From positions 48,523,495 to 48,587,494 of the forward strand of contig CM063510.1 in assembly GCA_032207245.1 (NCBI GenBank): a stretch of 64,000 bases of DNA, given 5' to 3'. The position numbers and the translations under genes are program-made. The first letter of the stretch is position 1; each line of letters starts with the position of its first letter. Below the pieces are notes generated by a model, which saw only the letters and a program-made list of their open reading frames with translations, did no database searches and had not been told where the DNA came from. The DNA comes from Pardosa pseudoannulata (taxonomy: Eukaryota > Arthropoda > Arachnida > Araneae > Lycosidae). Of the stretch, positions 23,288 through 34,640 are shown piece after piece.

Positions 23288-24748
23288 ATGACAGAAAAAT
23301 TGAACTCGCTTCCTGCTTATCATGTTACCCCACCAGACTGTTTCTCTTTTTCAACACCTGTTCTTTGGTCGAAATGGAAACAACGTTTTGAAAGATTTCG
23401 TTCTGCTTCTGGGTTAAATAAACAATCCAATGAAGAGCAAGTTAACGCTTTAATTTATTTTATGGGGGAGAAAGCAGAAGAGATATTCAATTCTTTCGAT
23501 TTGACAGCTGATGACCAGAAAAACTATAATGTTGTAATAAAACGGTTTACTGATCATTTCATAGTGAAACGAAACACTATTTTCGAAAGAGCTCAGTTTA
23601 ATCAACGCATCCAAAGGGATGGAGAATCAGTAAATGAATTTATAACTGCATTGTATTCTTTAGCTGAACATTGTGAATATGGAACATTGCATGATGAATT
23701 ACTTCGAGACAGGATAGTAGTAGGTATTAGAGATAAGAATTTGAGTGTGAAACTTCAACTGGATTCTGAACTTACACTATGTAAAGCTATAGAAAAAGTT
23801 CGACTATCGGAATCCATTAAGAAGCAACAAGAAATTTTAACTAGCGATAAATCATTGATTCAAGCCATTACTAATAATAACAAATCAAAAGTAAAGAAAG
23901 GGAGTTATTTTCCAACACCAAAAGGATCGGGAATTAAACCGATAAATAAAAACTCTGAGAAACCGAAAGCTACAGAAAATTGCAAATGGTGTGGAAAACC
24001 AAAACATGATAGGAAATTTTGCCCCGCTAAAGATGCAAAATGCATGAAATGTTCGAAAATGGAACATTTTGCAAAAGTTTGTTATCATAAAGATAGGAAA
24101 TCAGATATTTCTTTTTTGGGTTCCATTACTGAAGTTTCTTCCCGTAGAATCAATTTTGTAGAATGGAATGTGCCAATCCGATACCAAAATAAGGAAATTA
24201 ACTTTAAAATTGACAGTGGAGCTGATCATACTGTTATTCCAACATCTGTTCTGAATATTAGTTTTAAAAATGCGAAAGTCTTAGAACCAGATAAGAAGAT
24301 TTGTGGACCGGATGGTAGGGCACTTAAAGTAACTGCAAAGCTTTACGAGAAAATCAGTTATGGAAATAAAACAATAAAAGAAGTTATTTATGTAATTGAG
24401 GGGTTGCAGAACTGTTTACTGGGTAAACCAGCCATTCAAAAATTTGGGTTAGGTCCAAACATTCTAGAAATCTGTACTCTTAATCCTAAACATGATTTTC
24501 CAGAATTATTTAGAGGTCTAGGCTTGATACAAGGATGTTACAAAATAAAATTGAAGTCCGATTCAGTTCCTTTTGCTATTTCTTCTCCTAGAAGAATTCC
24601 CATCCCTCTTCTAAGGAAAACCGAAAATGAAATTAAGAGCATGGTCTCTAAAGGCATAATTATTCCAGTAGACATGCCAACTGAATGGTGTTCCCCAATG
24701 GTTGTTGTACCAAAATGCGATGGTAACGTTCGAATATGTGTAGATTAG
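23288..24748 (+). pseudogene. Gypsy gag-protease-RT N-terminal part, ends at an in-frame stop
   Basis: 486 codons. Residues about 25-190 resemble a retrotransposon gag capsid domain. Two zinc knuckles of the form CX2CX4HX4C follow at residues 232-245 (CKWCGKPKHDRKFC) and 252-265 (CMKCSKMEHFAKVC). The aspartic protease active site IDSGADHTVIP lies near residue 309. RT starts around residue 400 with the typical PRRIPIPL and EWCSPMVVVPK segments. gag and pol share one frame. A TAG at 24746-24748 replaces a sense codon in the conserved CVD.TELNK segment and the frame continues downstream, so this is a point nonsense mutation and not the natural end of the protein. Confidence 0.92.
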
Positions 24749-25072
24749 ACTGAATTAAATAAATGTGTCCAACGAGAATTTCATCCTTTGCCTTCAGTAG
24801 AATACTCATTAAATTTACTTACCGGAGCCAAAGTTTTTTCTAAATTGGACGCCAATTCAGGGTTTTGGCAAATTCCTCTAGATGAAGAGTCGTCATACCT
24901 TACAACATTTATAACACCCCTTGGAAGATATAGATTCTCAAGATTACCGTTTGGAATTTCTTCGGCGCCTGAGCACTTCCAGAAAAGGATGATGCAGCTT
25001 TTAGAAAAAACATCGAGTACGATTTGTCATATGGACGATATTCTAGTTTGGGGAAAAGATCAAACTGAAACA
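24749..25072 (+). pseudogene. Gypsy reverse transcriptase core
   Basis: Same frame as the gag part. It carries FSKLDANSGFWQIPLDEES and FGISSAPEHFQKRM, and the catalytic box reads HMDD (25028-25039) where YMDD or FMDD/YLDD is usual. The two catalytic Asp are kept. The frame then breaks at about 25070 through what looks like a one-base insertion, after ICHMDDILVWG. Confidence 0.9.
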
Positions 25073-25079
25073 TGATCAG

Positions 25080-25726
25080 AGACTGATAGCTGTTTTGCAT
25101 AAACTTAAAGATGCAGGTGTCACTTTAAATGAGGCTAAATGTCAATTCTCTGTTAAAAGGATCAAATTCCTGGGACATGTTATTGATAAAGAGGGAATAC
25201 ATCCAGACGATGATAAAATAGCTGCAATACAAGGATATCCACCTCCTAAAAATAAAACGGAGTTGAAACAAATGTTAGGAATGGCAAATTATCTTGCAAA
25301 ATTCGTTCCCAACTACAGCGAATTATTATTGCCTTTAACGTCGATGTTAAGTAACAAAAATGAATTTTTGTGGGATAAAGCGCAATCGGAAGCTTTTGAA
25401 AGTTGGAAAACGGTTCTAACATCAGAACCAGTCCTTAAAGTGTACTATCCGAACAAATCAACAATTGTTACCACGAATGCATCATCTTATGGAATTGGAG
25501 CAACTTTACGCCAAGAGCCAGAAGATGGAAATCCATGTGTCGTGGCTTATGCTTCCAGAACACTCACACCCACAGAACAAAGATACGCTCAAATAGAAAA
25601 GGAAGCACTTACATTGGTTTGGGGATGTGAAAAGTTTAGAGACTATCTAATAGGTACTCATTTCCGGTTAGAAACCGATCACAAACCTCTCATTCCGATC
25701 TTCTCGAAGAAGAACTTTCTACTATG
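25080..25726 (+). pseudogene. Gypsy RT thumb and RNase H
   Basis: Shifted by one base from the RT core. It reads through CQFSVKRIKFLGHVID and the connection, then RNase H. The first RNase H catalytic position is Asn in TTNASSYGIG (AAT at 25476-25478), where family members have Asp. EKEAL and ETDHKPL keep later acidic residues. It ends in a short stretch with two similar NYDL-coding words (25728-25760), probably a small duplication that shifts the frame again. Confidence 0.88.
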
Positions 25727-25963
25727 ATTAACTATGACTTAACTTTAAACTATGATTTATCTCCTCGTTTGCAGAGGATAAAGCTGAGAATGATGAGATA
25801 TTCATACTCGATCTTTCACACTCCCGGTAAGAAGCTTTATGCTGCCGATGCTTTGTCCAGAAAACCACAAGAAATGAAATTTGCTGATGAATTAGAAGAC
25901 GAAATAGACGCATATGTTCACATGATAACTTCATCCTTACCAGCTTCTAACCATATCGATTAA
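25724..25963 (+). pseudogene. Gypsy RNase H end to integrase linker
   Basis: Contains SPRLQRIKLRMMRYSYSIFH and ADALSRKP, the conserved end of RNase H in Gypsy elements, in yet another frame. A further frameshift at about 25963-25970 leads to the integrase zinc-binding part. Confidence 0.85.
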
Positions 25964-25969
25964 AAGAAT

Positions 25970-26604
25970 TAAGAAATTTCCAGCAAGCTGATTCAACATG
26001 CAAGATGCTAGAGAGATTGGCCCTGGAAGGTTGGCCATCTAAGAAGAATCTTAAGAGTTCTTGCTTGCCATATTGGAATCATCGATACGAAATATCTATA
26101 CAAGATAGTCTTTTAATGAAGGGCTGCAGAATTATAATACCTGAAAGCCAAAGAAGCAAAGTTTTGAAACAAATTCACGAGGGACATCTTGGAATCTCAA
26201 AATGTCGCGCACGAGCTAGAACATCTGTATATTGGCCAGGAATTAACAAAGAAATTCAAGAGATGGTTAAAAATTGCTCAAATTGTATCCAAGAAGCAAC
26301 AAATCGCCATGAACCACTTATACCAGATCACCCACGATCATACATAATAGAATCGGGAAAGAAACGGTACAGAAGGAATAGGATGCACCTAATATCTTCA
26401 AGCAATTTCCAACCGGAGACAGAGGATTTAGAGGACTTTGACTCGATAAATGGTCACGAAGCATCCAGTTCCGTTAAAACCAATTCTCCAAATTCCCAGG
26501 TAGTATCACCAGGAAAAGCTTTTGACTCCGCTAGTACTCCTCCAGCTCCATATGTCACCAAAAGTGGTCGGGTAGTACGTCCACCACAGAGACTTAACCT
26601 TTAA
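25970..26604 (+). pseudogene. Gypsy integrase, zinc finger and C-terminus only
   Basis: The HHCC zinc-binding domain is present (HEGHLGISKCRARARTSVYW, then CSNC). The catalytic DDE core that should follow is absent. The text jumps at about 26320-26345 from EPLIPDHP to RSYIIESGKKRYRRNR, which is the C-terminal DNA-binding end of Gypsy integrases. A deletion of several hundred bases is the simplest explanation. The stop TAA at 26602-26604 lies just before the polypurine tract. Confidence 0.9.
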
Positions 26605-26615
26605 AGAAGGGGAGA
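26603..26615 (+). other. Polypurine tract
   Basis: AAAGAAGGGGAGA lies immediately before the 3' LTR, where plus-strand priming occurs in LTR elements. Confidence 0.9.
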
Positions 26616-26848
26616 TGTGGTGTGAGTCACCCTTGACGGCAACCGCAATGGACTGACAGACGAGAAACCGTTAGTTGAGAGAACGTGCTATGCAACGAAC
26701 TAGGATATGATGTATGTTCTGTATCGTGGCCGCTTAGAATGATAATTAAATAGATGCGTGCTAATACTAACTTGCCTGGTCATTTACGCCTCTTACACTC
26801 AACACGCACTGTACTATTTATTCTAAAATAGAGTAGAATAACAACACA
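26616..26848 (+). repeat. 3' LTR (233 bp)
   Basis: Begins TGTGGTGTGAGTCAC and ends AACAACACA, and is followed by the target duplicate CTTTC. It is four bases longer than the 5' LTR owing to an insertion near CTATTTATTC. Confidence 0.95.
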
Positions 26849-26853
26849 CTTTC

Positions 26854-28124
26854 ATCGGCTGACCGCCTTTAAGATTTAAGAAGGTTACGTTCTCTGATTC
26901 GATTTATAGCAGATGAGAAGACAAGACGTTCTTAGATGTTACCCATATATTTATGCATTTATTTATGTATATAGAAGAAGTTGATAATGAGAAATGAAAA
27001 CAAAGCAAAACACAGAGCTAAAAAATGAAGGTTTAATGATGTATTTCATCAGCAGTACCCACAAATATTATTAAACAATGATTGATTCTGAAAGATGTGA
27101 TCTATACCGTAAACACATCTTGGAACTGTCCAATCTTTATATAAATAAGAACAAAAAATACCGAAATCTCATGCTATAACGATAAGTTAACATCCGCTAG
27201 ACAAGATAACAGGCAGTGAAGTTGTCAGTGGATTGGATAAATAAATCCTGGAAATTAAAAGTACGAGGAACAACATCAGTAGATCAAATATTTATGCATA
27301 AGTATTATAATATTACACTAAACCACTATTCTAAAACCAAGCATAAAATTAGTTATACATACACATATATGTGAGTAATTAAAGTAACTTTCCTCCTTTT
27401 GTTTAATGATATTTGTGGGAACTACTGATGTGAAACAATATCATTAAAACTTTGTTTTTTTTATCTATGTCTTGCTTTATTTCATATCTCATTAACAACT
27501 TCTACTGTGCATATATTTGTATTTTTTAAAAGGATGAAATAGATTTCTCTGATAAATCTCTGGTCCGCTGAAGGTATGGATGGTAAATTAAAATCTTTAT
27601 AATAGTTAAGTATGAAATTATTCGGTTCTGAATGTAGGAAAAATAATTCTTATACCTCACTTCAAATTTATATGTCGTGTTTGTTCCTGTTCGCAATGAC
27701 CGCATATAGCATACTCCTTGCCATCGTATTATATTGGCGCAGCGATTGGCGAATTTGTCCTTTCATATCACGTTTTTTTGGCGGTGGATACGTAGGACTT
27801 TTCATTCCTAATAATATGAACTGGATGGAGAATATGCCTTCTTTCTGAACGGTCCTGTTGGTCCAATTGTAAAGAAAAGAACATGGAGTTTTTTCTTTAC
27901 TAATTCCAAATATGAAATTAGTAGGTGAAAAATATCTTCTTTTCCCTCAAGGCTCCTGATGTTATCATCTGTAAACGCTTGCTGAACTAGTCTTTTAAAA
28001 ATTCTCAATAATAATCTCTAAACATATTGATAATTTAGCGGCTCTGGCACCGGGTTTATATTCCTTTGATAGCTTTGTAATATCGCTCCTTGATAATATT
28101 ACCCTATTTGCGGAAGGAAAAGTC
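26854..28124. other. No identified gene
   Basis: AT-rich spacer. A 78-codon + strand ORF at 27612-27848 has a hydrophobic stretch (about residues 18-40) but no homologue I recognise, no good start context and no neighbouring exon. I regard it as chance. Confidence 0.5.
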
Positions 28125-28290
28125 AAGATTTTCATTCTAGTTTGGTTTGGAGCTCCACGGTCTACTCTTTTGCTCCCGAGAGCTAATGAGCCCGGGACAT
28201 ACTGCTTGCAGCCAATTCCGAATGGTTACGAACAACCATGCCAGCAGAGGAATACGAACCAACACTTGCTAGACCATAAGGCCTCGGCAC
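28125..28290 (-). mobile_element. SINE family 2 copy, minus strand
   Basis: Read on the - strand it shows GGTTCGTATTCC (B-box), CTGCTGGCATGG, TGTTCGTAACC, CAAGCAGT and GGAGCTCCAAACCAAAC, the family 2 order. It is flanked at 28298-28305 by TGACGTCA. Confidence 0.7.
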
Positions 28291-28305
28291 AAAATTCTGA
28301 CGTCA

Positions 28306-29640
28306 CAAATTCGAGTGAATTGTAGCGGAGAGTTGTCCTTATTGTAGCAGCCCCTAACCTTCGTATTAATATTTTTAATTTAACACATTTTAATTTTAAT
28401 TTCCGTATTAAAGTTTTTTCTCCTTTCGTAGTTGATCTGTTCAATTGTAAAATACAGTTTTATTGTACAATAATTGTATATAAAAAAGTCATTTTAAAAA
28501 TTAGTATTTCACATAAAAAGCGATAGCTTCGAACCACATATACAAGCTGTTAAAATGGATAATCAAAATTTCAACAAATTTTGATAGTTACATTTAATAA
28601 TTTTTAACATAAGATTGTTTATAATAAAATTACAAATTCTTATGCTAACTACTTTGAAAGATTTTATGCAAAAATATTTTACATCAGTAGTATAAAATCA
28701 AAATATGTTTACAAGCATAACTTATTTTAATATTCTTAAATAATTAAAGTATTTCTTAATCATCTTCCTTAAAAATATTTTAAATAAAAAAACAACACAG
28801 GTGCAATACACTTTTATTATATATGGCACATAATTATTATAAGCATCAGTAAATAAGAAAATGTAAAATATTGAAATTTGAACACAATATAAACATACTT
28901 AAGAAATTTTATCGATTTTAAGGCACTAATTTTTATTAAAACTACTGAAAGTGGATTTAAAACTTCATCATGAATCTTCTATTTAACAATCAAAATAATA
29001 GATTATTTATCATTAATATTTAAAGACTAACATAACAGATACAGAATATAACACAAACCTTCATTTTTGTAATTATTGTTTCACATTCTACTCTTTTTTC
29101 ATCCTTATACAACAAAATATAATTTTCCTTAAGAGAACATATTTTTCCCTTTTACCTTTTTTCTCATTAAAAATTATAACAAATATTGAGAATAATATAT
29201 TTCAATTTCACCTAAAAGTACATTTAAAAATTCTTTAAACGGCACAGTTAATCAAAATACTTAAATGTTTGCATTTTTGCTCAATCTTTTTCTTAAAGTA
29301 TATTACACATGACTGCCCATGGATTTCTGAATAAGTCTAATATCACATTCAATGTTTTTCGATTGATATAGTGTACAGTGATGAAATCTGTAAGTATTTC
29401 ATTTAATTTTATTCATAAAGATTAAAGCCACAAAGTTAATTTAAAGCACAGGTTCATTACATGCATAATTCAGAAATGTAAAAATACTTTTCTTCTAACT
29501 CAAATAAAAAAAAACCCTTAATATTTTCAAAGAAAAGTGAAGAGTCTCTGAATATTGGAGAAAAACCCATTTAAAGTGATTTTGTTGAAAAATGAACCCC
29601 TTAAACTGCAATCCTGTATACACCATACATATAGTATTGA
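28306..29640. other. No identified gene
   Basis: AT-rich sequence, with A slightly in excess on the + strand. I see no ORF, splice context or repeat signature. Confidence 0.55.
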
Positions 29641-29657
29641 AAATTGCATATACGTAA

Positions 29658-29684
29658 GTGTGTGTATGTATGTATGTATGTATG

Positions 29685-29731
<47 letters not shown>
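29658..29731. repeat. (TATG)n-(TA)n microsatellite
   Basis: About six TATG units followed by about 44 bp of (TA)n. Confidence 0.95.
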
Positions 29732-29734
<3 letters not shown>

Positions 29735-30024
29735 GAAGTAAAGAAGAACTCAACCCTGAGGAAACTACAAGCGAAAAACGAATTTTTGTTTACTTTGGAT
29801 AGACTTGAGTTAGACTGCAACGTGTGCAGACGACACTTCTCGCTGTCCGCTTTTTGACCGCCAAGACGGGCGCTGATCTTGTGCTAGACGGGCATTGATG
29901 TCCAGTTTTATTTTAATTCTTCCTAGACACCAATTTTGTGTATAATGTGTAAATAGTTTAATTAAATAAGTTCATTTTAGTTGAGCCTTTGCATCTTTTC
30001 CACCGTGGGAGTAAATCTCCCCCC

Positions 30025-30025
<1 letters not shown>
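29731..30025 (+). mobile_element. Possible solo LTR or LTR-like fragment
   Basis: A GC-richer 295-bp block between two (TA)n tracts, starting TGTAGAAGTAAAGAAG and ending CCGTGGGAGTAAATC with a C run. It has an AATTAAATAAG possible poly(A) signal near its centre-right. No partner LTR is in the window, so this is only a suggestion. Confidence 0.25.
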
Positions 30026-30071
<46 letters not shown>

Positions 30072-30094
30072 TGTGTGTATATATATATATATAA
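30020..30094. repeat. C-run and (TA)n/(TG)n microsatellite
   Basis: Seven C residues followed by (AT)n, GCGTGTGTG, and a second (AT)n block. Confidence 0.9.
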
Positions 30095-30436
30095 CATGTC
30101 ATACACCTATCTCTTTATAATTTTTAAAAAAAGTTCGTAGGGATCCAAGCAAATGTTTATAAGTGGAAAAATATGAAAACCAATATTTTTTCATATAATC
30201 TAATTTCTTAAAAAGAAAAAAAAGCTGTTGCAAATTCTATGAACTAGTTTATCCTATACTTAATAACGTGTATGTTTTAAAATTAAAAAAAAATAATAAA
30301 AATTAAAAAAAAAGCCTTAGTGTTTACAAAACAATAAAAATTTTAGTTTGTGAAAAATAACCCTTTACACAATTATTCTATACTCAAGATTTATTATTGA
30401 GCACTATATACATATATGTATACACATATATATATA

Positions 30437-33400
30437 CTAGCTGCTTCGCACCCAGCCTTCGGTCTGGGTCTTAAAATATTTCGATGAAAGGTTTAGAACG
30501 ACTATTAAAGATAATAAGACGTATTAATAGAAATGCTGAACAAATCTCGTATATTTCAGATTCTTGACGATTATAACAGTTTATTTTAATAGCTGAATGT
30601 CCAGTAAGTGCACTGTGTTCCCCGTGAGCCGCTGCATAATTCCCAATTCTACGACTTTTGTTTAATGTAGGAGTCAAATTTCAAAATGCTGTAGAGAGTA
30701 ATATATATGTACTGTTCGGAATGGGATAATTCATTTCCGAGATTGGATACCTTTTAGTACTAATGTTTTACATACATAAAAATCGAATTTTAAACAACAA
30801 AACCTATGAGGAAAACTTTTTCTTTAAAAATGGCAATTGTGAAATAAAAACAAATTTGACAGAACATGGGGAATTTGTAATTATTGAAAATAAAAATCAC
30901 GCCAACATATAACAGAAAAAATACCAACTTCTTAAAAAAATTGAGAAAGTAAAATAAAGATTTACATATTTTGATGAAGTAAAAAATTTAGCTATTAAAA
31001 ATAAAAGGATTTTGATACTGGGATATTTCAAAGAGAAAAAGTTATTGCGTATGTCAAATAGTTGTAACTATAGGCAATAAATGGCACCACTCAGTACATA
31101 TATTAATTAATATACTTTTAATTGATTGTAATTACGGTATTTTAATGGTGGAAAGAGTTTAAGCATTCAGCAGATTGGGCGAAGTAATGCATCCATATGT
31201 ATTTATGTTTATAAATGCATTTATTTACACTCGAATTTTAATGGTAAGGTCTTGAAAAATTCTTCAAGAATATAATAATTCACTAACAAAAATACCTAAA
31301 CGTGCCGCAGTTCAAATTTTCCAAACAAACAATGGTTTGGCAGGATAGGCGATAGTTGTTTTGCATTAATGTCAATTCTATTACCAAATATCTGGAGAAA
31401 ACGACGACAACAATGAAAATATGATCATTATTTGTCACGCCAACTCAACAGTTAAAATGACTGTACTACATAATTAAAACGGTGTTTTTGTTGGTTTTAA
31501 AATAATATATTTCGAACTAATTAGAATATCAGAACGCGATTGACCGAAATGGCTAACTTAAGTAATTCTTCCAAGCCTAATTATGAATAGATGTTAGTGC
31601 AGTCTCAAAATTGGATAATAAAAATGGTGCAATTGAATTGGCAATGAAAGAGAAATACCAAATATTGATAAAATGAACTAAGCACATAAGGTCAAAAGCC
31701 GAGAACAGTTATATTACCTGAAAGCGTTATCATAAGAATGAAGTTACATAAAGGATTTCAATTTTTATAACACGAAATATATACCGAAAGTAGCCAAGCT
31801 TATTTAAGAATAGATGAAGTACAGAGTAACGTCTTAAAATTGGATAAATAAAAATGGCTCAATTGAATTTGAAATGAGAGAAATATACCAAATTAATATT
31901 GATAAAACAAAATAAGTATCTAAGACTAAAACACCGAAAACAGTTATATTATTTGAAATCACATTTTAAACTTTGATTAAAAGTGGCTATAATATCTCAA
32001 TATTTCATAGTTGCCATTTCTAAAATGAAAAATTATTTGTTCCCGTATATCACTTGCCAATATTTTTTTTTATCTCTAGTGTAGTTGAGTTTTAGATAAC
32101 AAAACCTATGATAGTTTTTATTTAATAAATGGCAACTGCGAATTGAAAACAAATTTGATAGAACATGGCAAGTTTTTAATAACTGAAAATAAAAATCTCG
32201 CCAAGCAAATAAAATAGAAAAAAGAAGTGATTTCCTAAACAAAAATGAGTTTATCTTTTATCATATAAGAAAATAGTCTTATATACATATATGCCATCAT
32301 ATATTTATATACTTACACTGGAATTTAAATAGCATAGATACGTTTATGTGTTTCCCGAATACCAATATCTGGCGATAATAGTGCCAACAATGAATAACAC
32401 TGCCATATTTAGACGCCAACTCGACAATGGAAAGCTCGTGTCGCAAAATTAAACTGGCATTTTGTTCGGTTTTTCGTCAATATCTTTCGAAATAATCGAA
32501 ATATCGGAAAACAAACAGGCGAAATGACATCCTTGGATCGTGTCACGTCTTTTGGTACCTTTGGCGCCCGTCTGCGTCCAGCGGTTCGCAAGGAAATAGA
32601 CGCACATACAAACATACATACATACATACATATATAGTCACAGTCAGATTTTAATCTCGGAATTCAAAATGTATTAATACGGAATATGTTCATTTGGCGG
32701 TATCAAGTATTTCTGTCCAAAGTTAGTTACTCTATGACTTATCGGGTAGATTTGTATAAAAAAACATAAAAATGAAAACTGTTCTTAATATCAATAAATA
32801 AAAATAACAAAATATATGTTTACATGCTAACGATTAAATCTGCATCAAATTTGTGTCTTATATTAAAGTTGCTGAAACTTTTTTCTTATGGTAAAATATA
32901 AGTTTAACCCTAAATTACATTACTGTATTACTACTGTACGTGGATTAGCAGCGTTAATATACCCTGCCATATTACGTGGTAGAATAGAAAGCAGAGGTTT
33001 TGACAGCAACAGTGCTCATTTTGTTGGTAGTAATAAATGTTGTCCAAAAATAAGGACATTTATGACAAACCACATAGTTTTGTATGAAACAGAAATCACA
33101 TTCATATGAATATGAAGATAACTATATAAAATGATAGGTTTTTATTTACCCATGAGAGTCACTGAAATTTGTACTTTTTGTTGTTAAAATATTGTTGATA
33201 AACATTTCATTGTCACGTAAAAAATAACTAAGAATCAAAATAAGTTCTCATATAAAAATACTATAATTTGCGCCACATAGAAATAAAAGTTAATCACTTT
33301 ATTTCTCAATTTCCAGGTCAAATCGAATTGATACTAAGCAGACGATGTTTAAATAATATAAATAATAAATGAATAAATCAGATATTTAAATTAATGACGT

Positions 33401-33794
33401 CATAATGATAGAAAAATATCATTTTCACCTATCAATTATGTGATAAATTGAAAATTTTAATCTTCTGCTTTTAACCGAGGAAAACTGCGTTTAAAACAAT
33501 TACTTGGGATGACGTCATATTGCTAGAAATATTGCTTCTTTCACTTAGTTATGATGCGATAAATTAAAAAATTTATCGTTTGCGTTTAACCGGGGAAAAT
33601 AATGCTTGGAATAATCCCATGAAATGCTCGAAAAAGGGGGAAGGAATGAATTTCGAACGCTAAAAATTTACAAAAACCTTCCCAGGGATATACCTAAACA
33701 TTTTTCAAATTTTCACGGCGATTGGATGCATAGTTTTTGAGTCTATAGAGAACAGACAGACAGACACACACAAATTCATTTTTATATATATAGA
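30437..33794 (-). mobile_element. Helitron-like element A, minus strand, non-autonomous
   Basis: On the - strand the element starts A|TCTATATATATAAAAATGAA and ends with a stem ACCCAG/CTGGGT around a short loop, then TGCGAAGCAG and CTAG|T. A 5' TC, a 3' hairpin about 10 bases before CTRR, and insertion between A and T without duplication are the Helitron hallmarks. The 3.4-kb interior has no Rep/helicase ORF. It is full of internal direct repeats. A module with ATGACGTCAT and ACCGGGGAAAA occurs twice (33394-33480 and 33509-33600) and also in element B. Confidence 0.65.
30790..32640. repeat. Internal direct repeats of Helitron-like element A
   Basis: The stretch 30830-30930 (ATGGCAATTGTGAA, GACAGAACATGG, AAAATCACGCCAA) recurs at 32125-32215. 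The stretch 31385-31560 (ACCAAATATCTGGAG, CACGCCAACTCAACA) recurs at 32360-32530. A shorter unit (AAAATTGGATAA, AAAATGG, CAATTGAATT) occurs at 31608 and 31832. Divergence is considerable. Confidence 0.6.
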
Positions 33795-34344
33795 TATGCA
33801 TATAATTTCCTGCACATACTTTTAATGCATACATGCATTTATAGGTTTCTTTGAAATGACATGGTCCTTAAAACTTCTATTGCTGTTAATGAAATTCTTA
33901 ATAACTTTTAAAACATTAAAGATATATTTGGAAAATGTCTCATGTATGTACAAAAAGGGGGAAATTATAGTTTGAGTTAATAAATAAATAAAAATTCAAT
34001 ATTTGGACTATATTTGGGGATTTGTGTCCCCTTGATGAACATTTTTTAGCATTATATTTATGGCCAAGTAATAATTTATAATCAAAATCAAATCAATCAG
34101 GGCCTTCCTGGTCTGAAATACTGCTCTACTTTTAAGCATATTTTCTAAAACATCTAGAATTCAATTTCTTATTTTTGCAAAATTTTGAAAGTCAGAATAC
34201 AAAATGTTTACAACAGTGTATTTAAACACCGCATTTACTTGTATGGCATTATGCCATGTCCATCAAGATTTTTTTTACATTAGGTTTAAACTGTAGGTTG
34301 ATATCTTAATCTAAAAGTAGACTTCCTTCGCAAAAATTACATTT
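33795..34344. other. No identified feature
   Basis: AT-rich spacer between Helitron-like element A and the BEL/Pao fragment, with no ORF or repeat signature. Confidence 0.55.
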
Positions 34345-34640
34345 TAAGCTTTTATCACTACAAACCTCCCCACCATGGGGCGCGTTCCACGATGAACTTC
34401 CACTTCACACCTTGGCTGGCGATGAAATCTTGTAGTTTGTGCTCTTTAATGATGTTGAGAAAATTTTGAAGATCCTTGTCCACAGCCTTGAAAGTTTTAG
34501 CATTATCAGAGTAAATTACCTTACAAGTGCCACGTCTTGACAGAAATCTACGGAAAGCTAGGAGAAATGCATTTGTGGTCATGCTAGTGGACAGTTCTAA
34601 GTGGATAGCTCTGGTCGTTTGTTAACACTCTATTTTCTAT
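34345..34640 (-). pseudogene. BEL/Pao-type integrase fragment
   Basis: On the - strand, TRAIHLELSTSMTTNAFLLA runs into FRRFLSRRGTCKVIYSDNAK and continues to ERAPWWGGL, ending at 34358. RAIHLEL, YSDNA.TF and PWWGG are typical of BEL/Pao integrase cores and include the second catalytic Asp. Upstream of RAIHLEL the frame is broken by stops, and no RT, protease or LTR is identifiable nearby. It is an isolated decayed fragment. Confidence 0.85.

Larger units (their letters stand above)
22858..26848 (+). mobile_element. Ty3/Gypsy LTR retrotransposon, complete ends, defective interior
   Basis: 3991 bp with two LTRs, an identical 5-bp target duplication CTTTC on both sides (22853-22857 and 26849-26853), TG...CA LTR ends, a priming region directly after the 5' LTR, and a polypurine tract before the 3' LTR. 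The order gag, zinc knuckles, protease, RT, RNase H, integrase is the Ty3/Gypsy order. The interior is short for the class because the integrase catalytic core is missing. It also carries one in-frame stop and several frameshifts, so it is non-autonomous. The LTRs differ by 8 substitutions and one 4-base indel over about 229 bp, so it is neither brand-new nor ancient. Confidence 0.95.

Noticed and set aside
27612..27848. Small membrane protein ORF
   Set aside because: No homologue recognised, no start or splice context, and Phe/Ile/Leu-rich ORFs are expected by chance in AT-rich DNA.
32409..32627. Basic 72-codon - strand ORF inside Helitron-like element A
   Set aside because: It starts in a (TATG)n-type repeat and overlaps another ORF. 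There is no match to Rep, helicase or RPA motifs.
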